Source: Escarpia spicata
Taxonomy: Eukaryota; Annelida; Polychaeta; Sabellida; Siboglinidae
NCBI GenBank assembly: GCA_963995525.1
Contig: OZ023213.1
Location: 15,858,033-15,922,032 of the forward strand
Direction: 5' to 3'
Length of the DNA stretch: 64,000 nucleotides
Shown here: piece after piece, positions 63,504-64,000 of the stretch
How positions within the stretch are numbered: position 1 is the first letter of the stretch
Layout: every line of letters starts with the position of its first letter
Notes under the pieces: generated by a model
What the model saw: the letters and a program-made list of their open reading frames with translations, nothing else
Database searches by the model: none
Told to the model about the DNA's origin: nothing
Translations under genes and position numbers: made by a program

Positions 63504-63787
63504 ACTTCAGACCACAGTTGTCATGAATTTTAGTTTCAACGCTAACTTACTTTTATTTTATAACAGATGTTAATTTATAAAATTCAACTATAACTTTTTT
63601 TAAATGGCATGGCTGCTTTATACATTACAGTGACCAAAATATTGAACTTGGCATTAAATCTCTCAATTAAAAAATGCCTACAATTTGCACAAATTTGCTC
63701 CTTATTCAAGGCCAGTAATTAGTCAGGAGTAGAGACATGTTTACAAGATGATACCAAATATATAATTAAAGTACTTGACTAGACAAG

Positions 63788-63852
63788 TTCCTCAGATCAA
63801 GACCAATCAGTCAGAGAAATCAGACTGGGGCGGTATAGAAATCATCACGGAA
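63788..63852 (-). ncRNA. C/D-box snoRNA, U31/snR67-like, copy 11 (array unit 6)
   Basis: Consensus copy, all boxes and guide intact; the array continues to the window edge, so more copies may follow. Confidence 0.82.
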
Positions 63853-64000
63853 ACTTCAGACCACAGTTGTCATGAATTTTAGTTTCAACGCTAACTTACT
63901 TTTATTTTATAAGATGTTAATTTAAAAAATTCAACTATAACTTTTTTTAAATGGCATGGCTGCTTTATACATTACAGTGACCAAAATATTGAACTTGGCA

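Larger units (their letters stand above)
60780..64000 (-). repeat. 349-bp tandem array, six units, each with a snoRNA
   Basis: snoRNA starts are spaced 349, 349 (after removing the hAT insertion and its 8-bp duplication), 347, 348 and 349 bp. The rest of each unit is AT-rich and almost identical between copies. On the minus strand each unit also contains TATAAAGCAG followed about 62 nt later by GTAAGTTAG, that is, a possible acceptor and donor around a non-coding exon. The array runs off the window. Confidence 0.92.

Overview
The window is nuclear DNA from a metazoan invertebrate. A mollusc or other lophotrochozoan is my best guess, from the repeat content rather than from any marker gene. 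It has spliced genes with GT-AG introns, AATAAA signals, AT-rich intergenic DNA, microsatellites, and CR1-like, Gypsy, Polinton, Crypton, pogo and hAT element remains. Nothing in it is prokaryotic.

Layout. 0-13 kb: AT-rich DNA with a small hypothetical ORF, a 34-bp minisatellite whose unit resembles a CTCF site, a CR1/L2-like LINE 3' end, a pogo/Tigger relic, a tandemly duplicated 1.26-kb segment that conserves a spliced acidic exon on the minus strand, a long TG microsatellite, and a decayed repeat-family ORF. 13.7-18.6 kb: a broken Crypton-type tyrosine recombinase gene. Its C-terminal catalytic part is replaced by about 2 kb of 12-bp tandem repeats, followed by its C-terminal exon and a 125-bp hairpin. 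21.95-38.40 kb: a Gypsy (Ty3-like) retrotransposon on the minus strand with 168-bp LTRs. Its pol gene is split by a complete 12,061-bp Polinton/Maverick (23535-35595; AG...CT ends, about 174-bp inverted repeats, 6-bp duplication CACCTC). The Polinton has PolB, adenain-like protease, major capsid protein, penton-like protein, basic core-like proteins, integrase with chromodomain, packaging ATPase and a NADAR-domain protein. Several of these genes are broken, while the ATPase, the NADAR gene and three small structural genes are open. A second copy of the Crypton repeat array plus C-terminal exon plus hairpin sits inside the Polinton at 29464-31093. The result is a three-level nest.

39.3-48.2 kb: a complete 8-exon GPN3 gene (GPN-loop GTPase 3, 284 codons) on the plus strand. 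The splice acceptor and first 29 nt of exon 5 have been tandemly copied three extra times just upstream. 49.8-57.8 kb: a minus-strand gene of unknown function. Eleven predicted exons chain in one frame, and it is built from duplicated exon modules rich in Thr-Pro/basic segments and SUMO-interaction-like motifs. Five of its introns each hold one C/D-box snoRNA of the U31/snR67 type (guide to the LSU rRNA P-loop). 59.5-64 kb: a 37-copy 33-bp minisatellite, then a 349-bp tandem array in which each of six units carries the same snoRNA. One unit is interrupted by a non-autonomous hAT element with a perfect 8-bp target duplication.

How parts connect. The GPN3 product serves RNA polymerase II assembly and import. 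The minus-strand gene appears to act as a snoRNA host, and the downstream-oriented array looks like an expansion of the same snoRNA. The central third is mobile DNA inserted into mobile DNA. All protein calls were read from translation and motif recognition; no database search was run.
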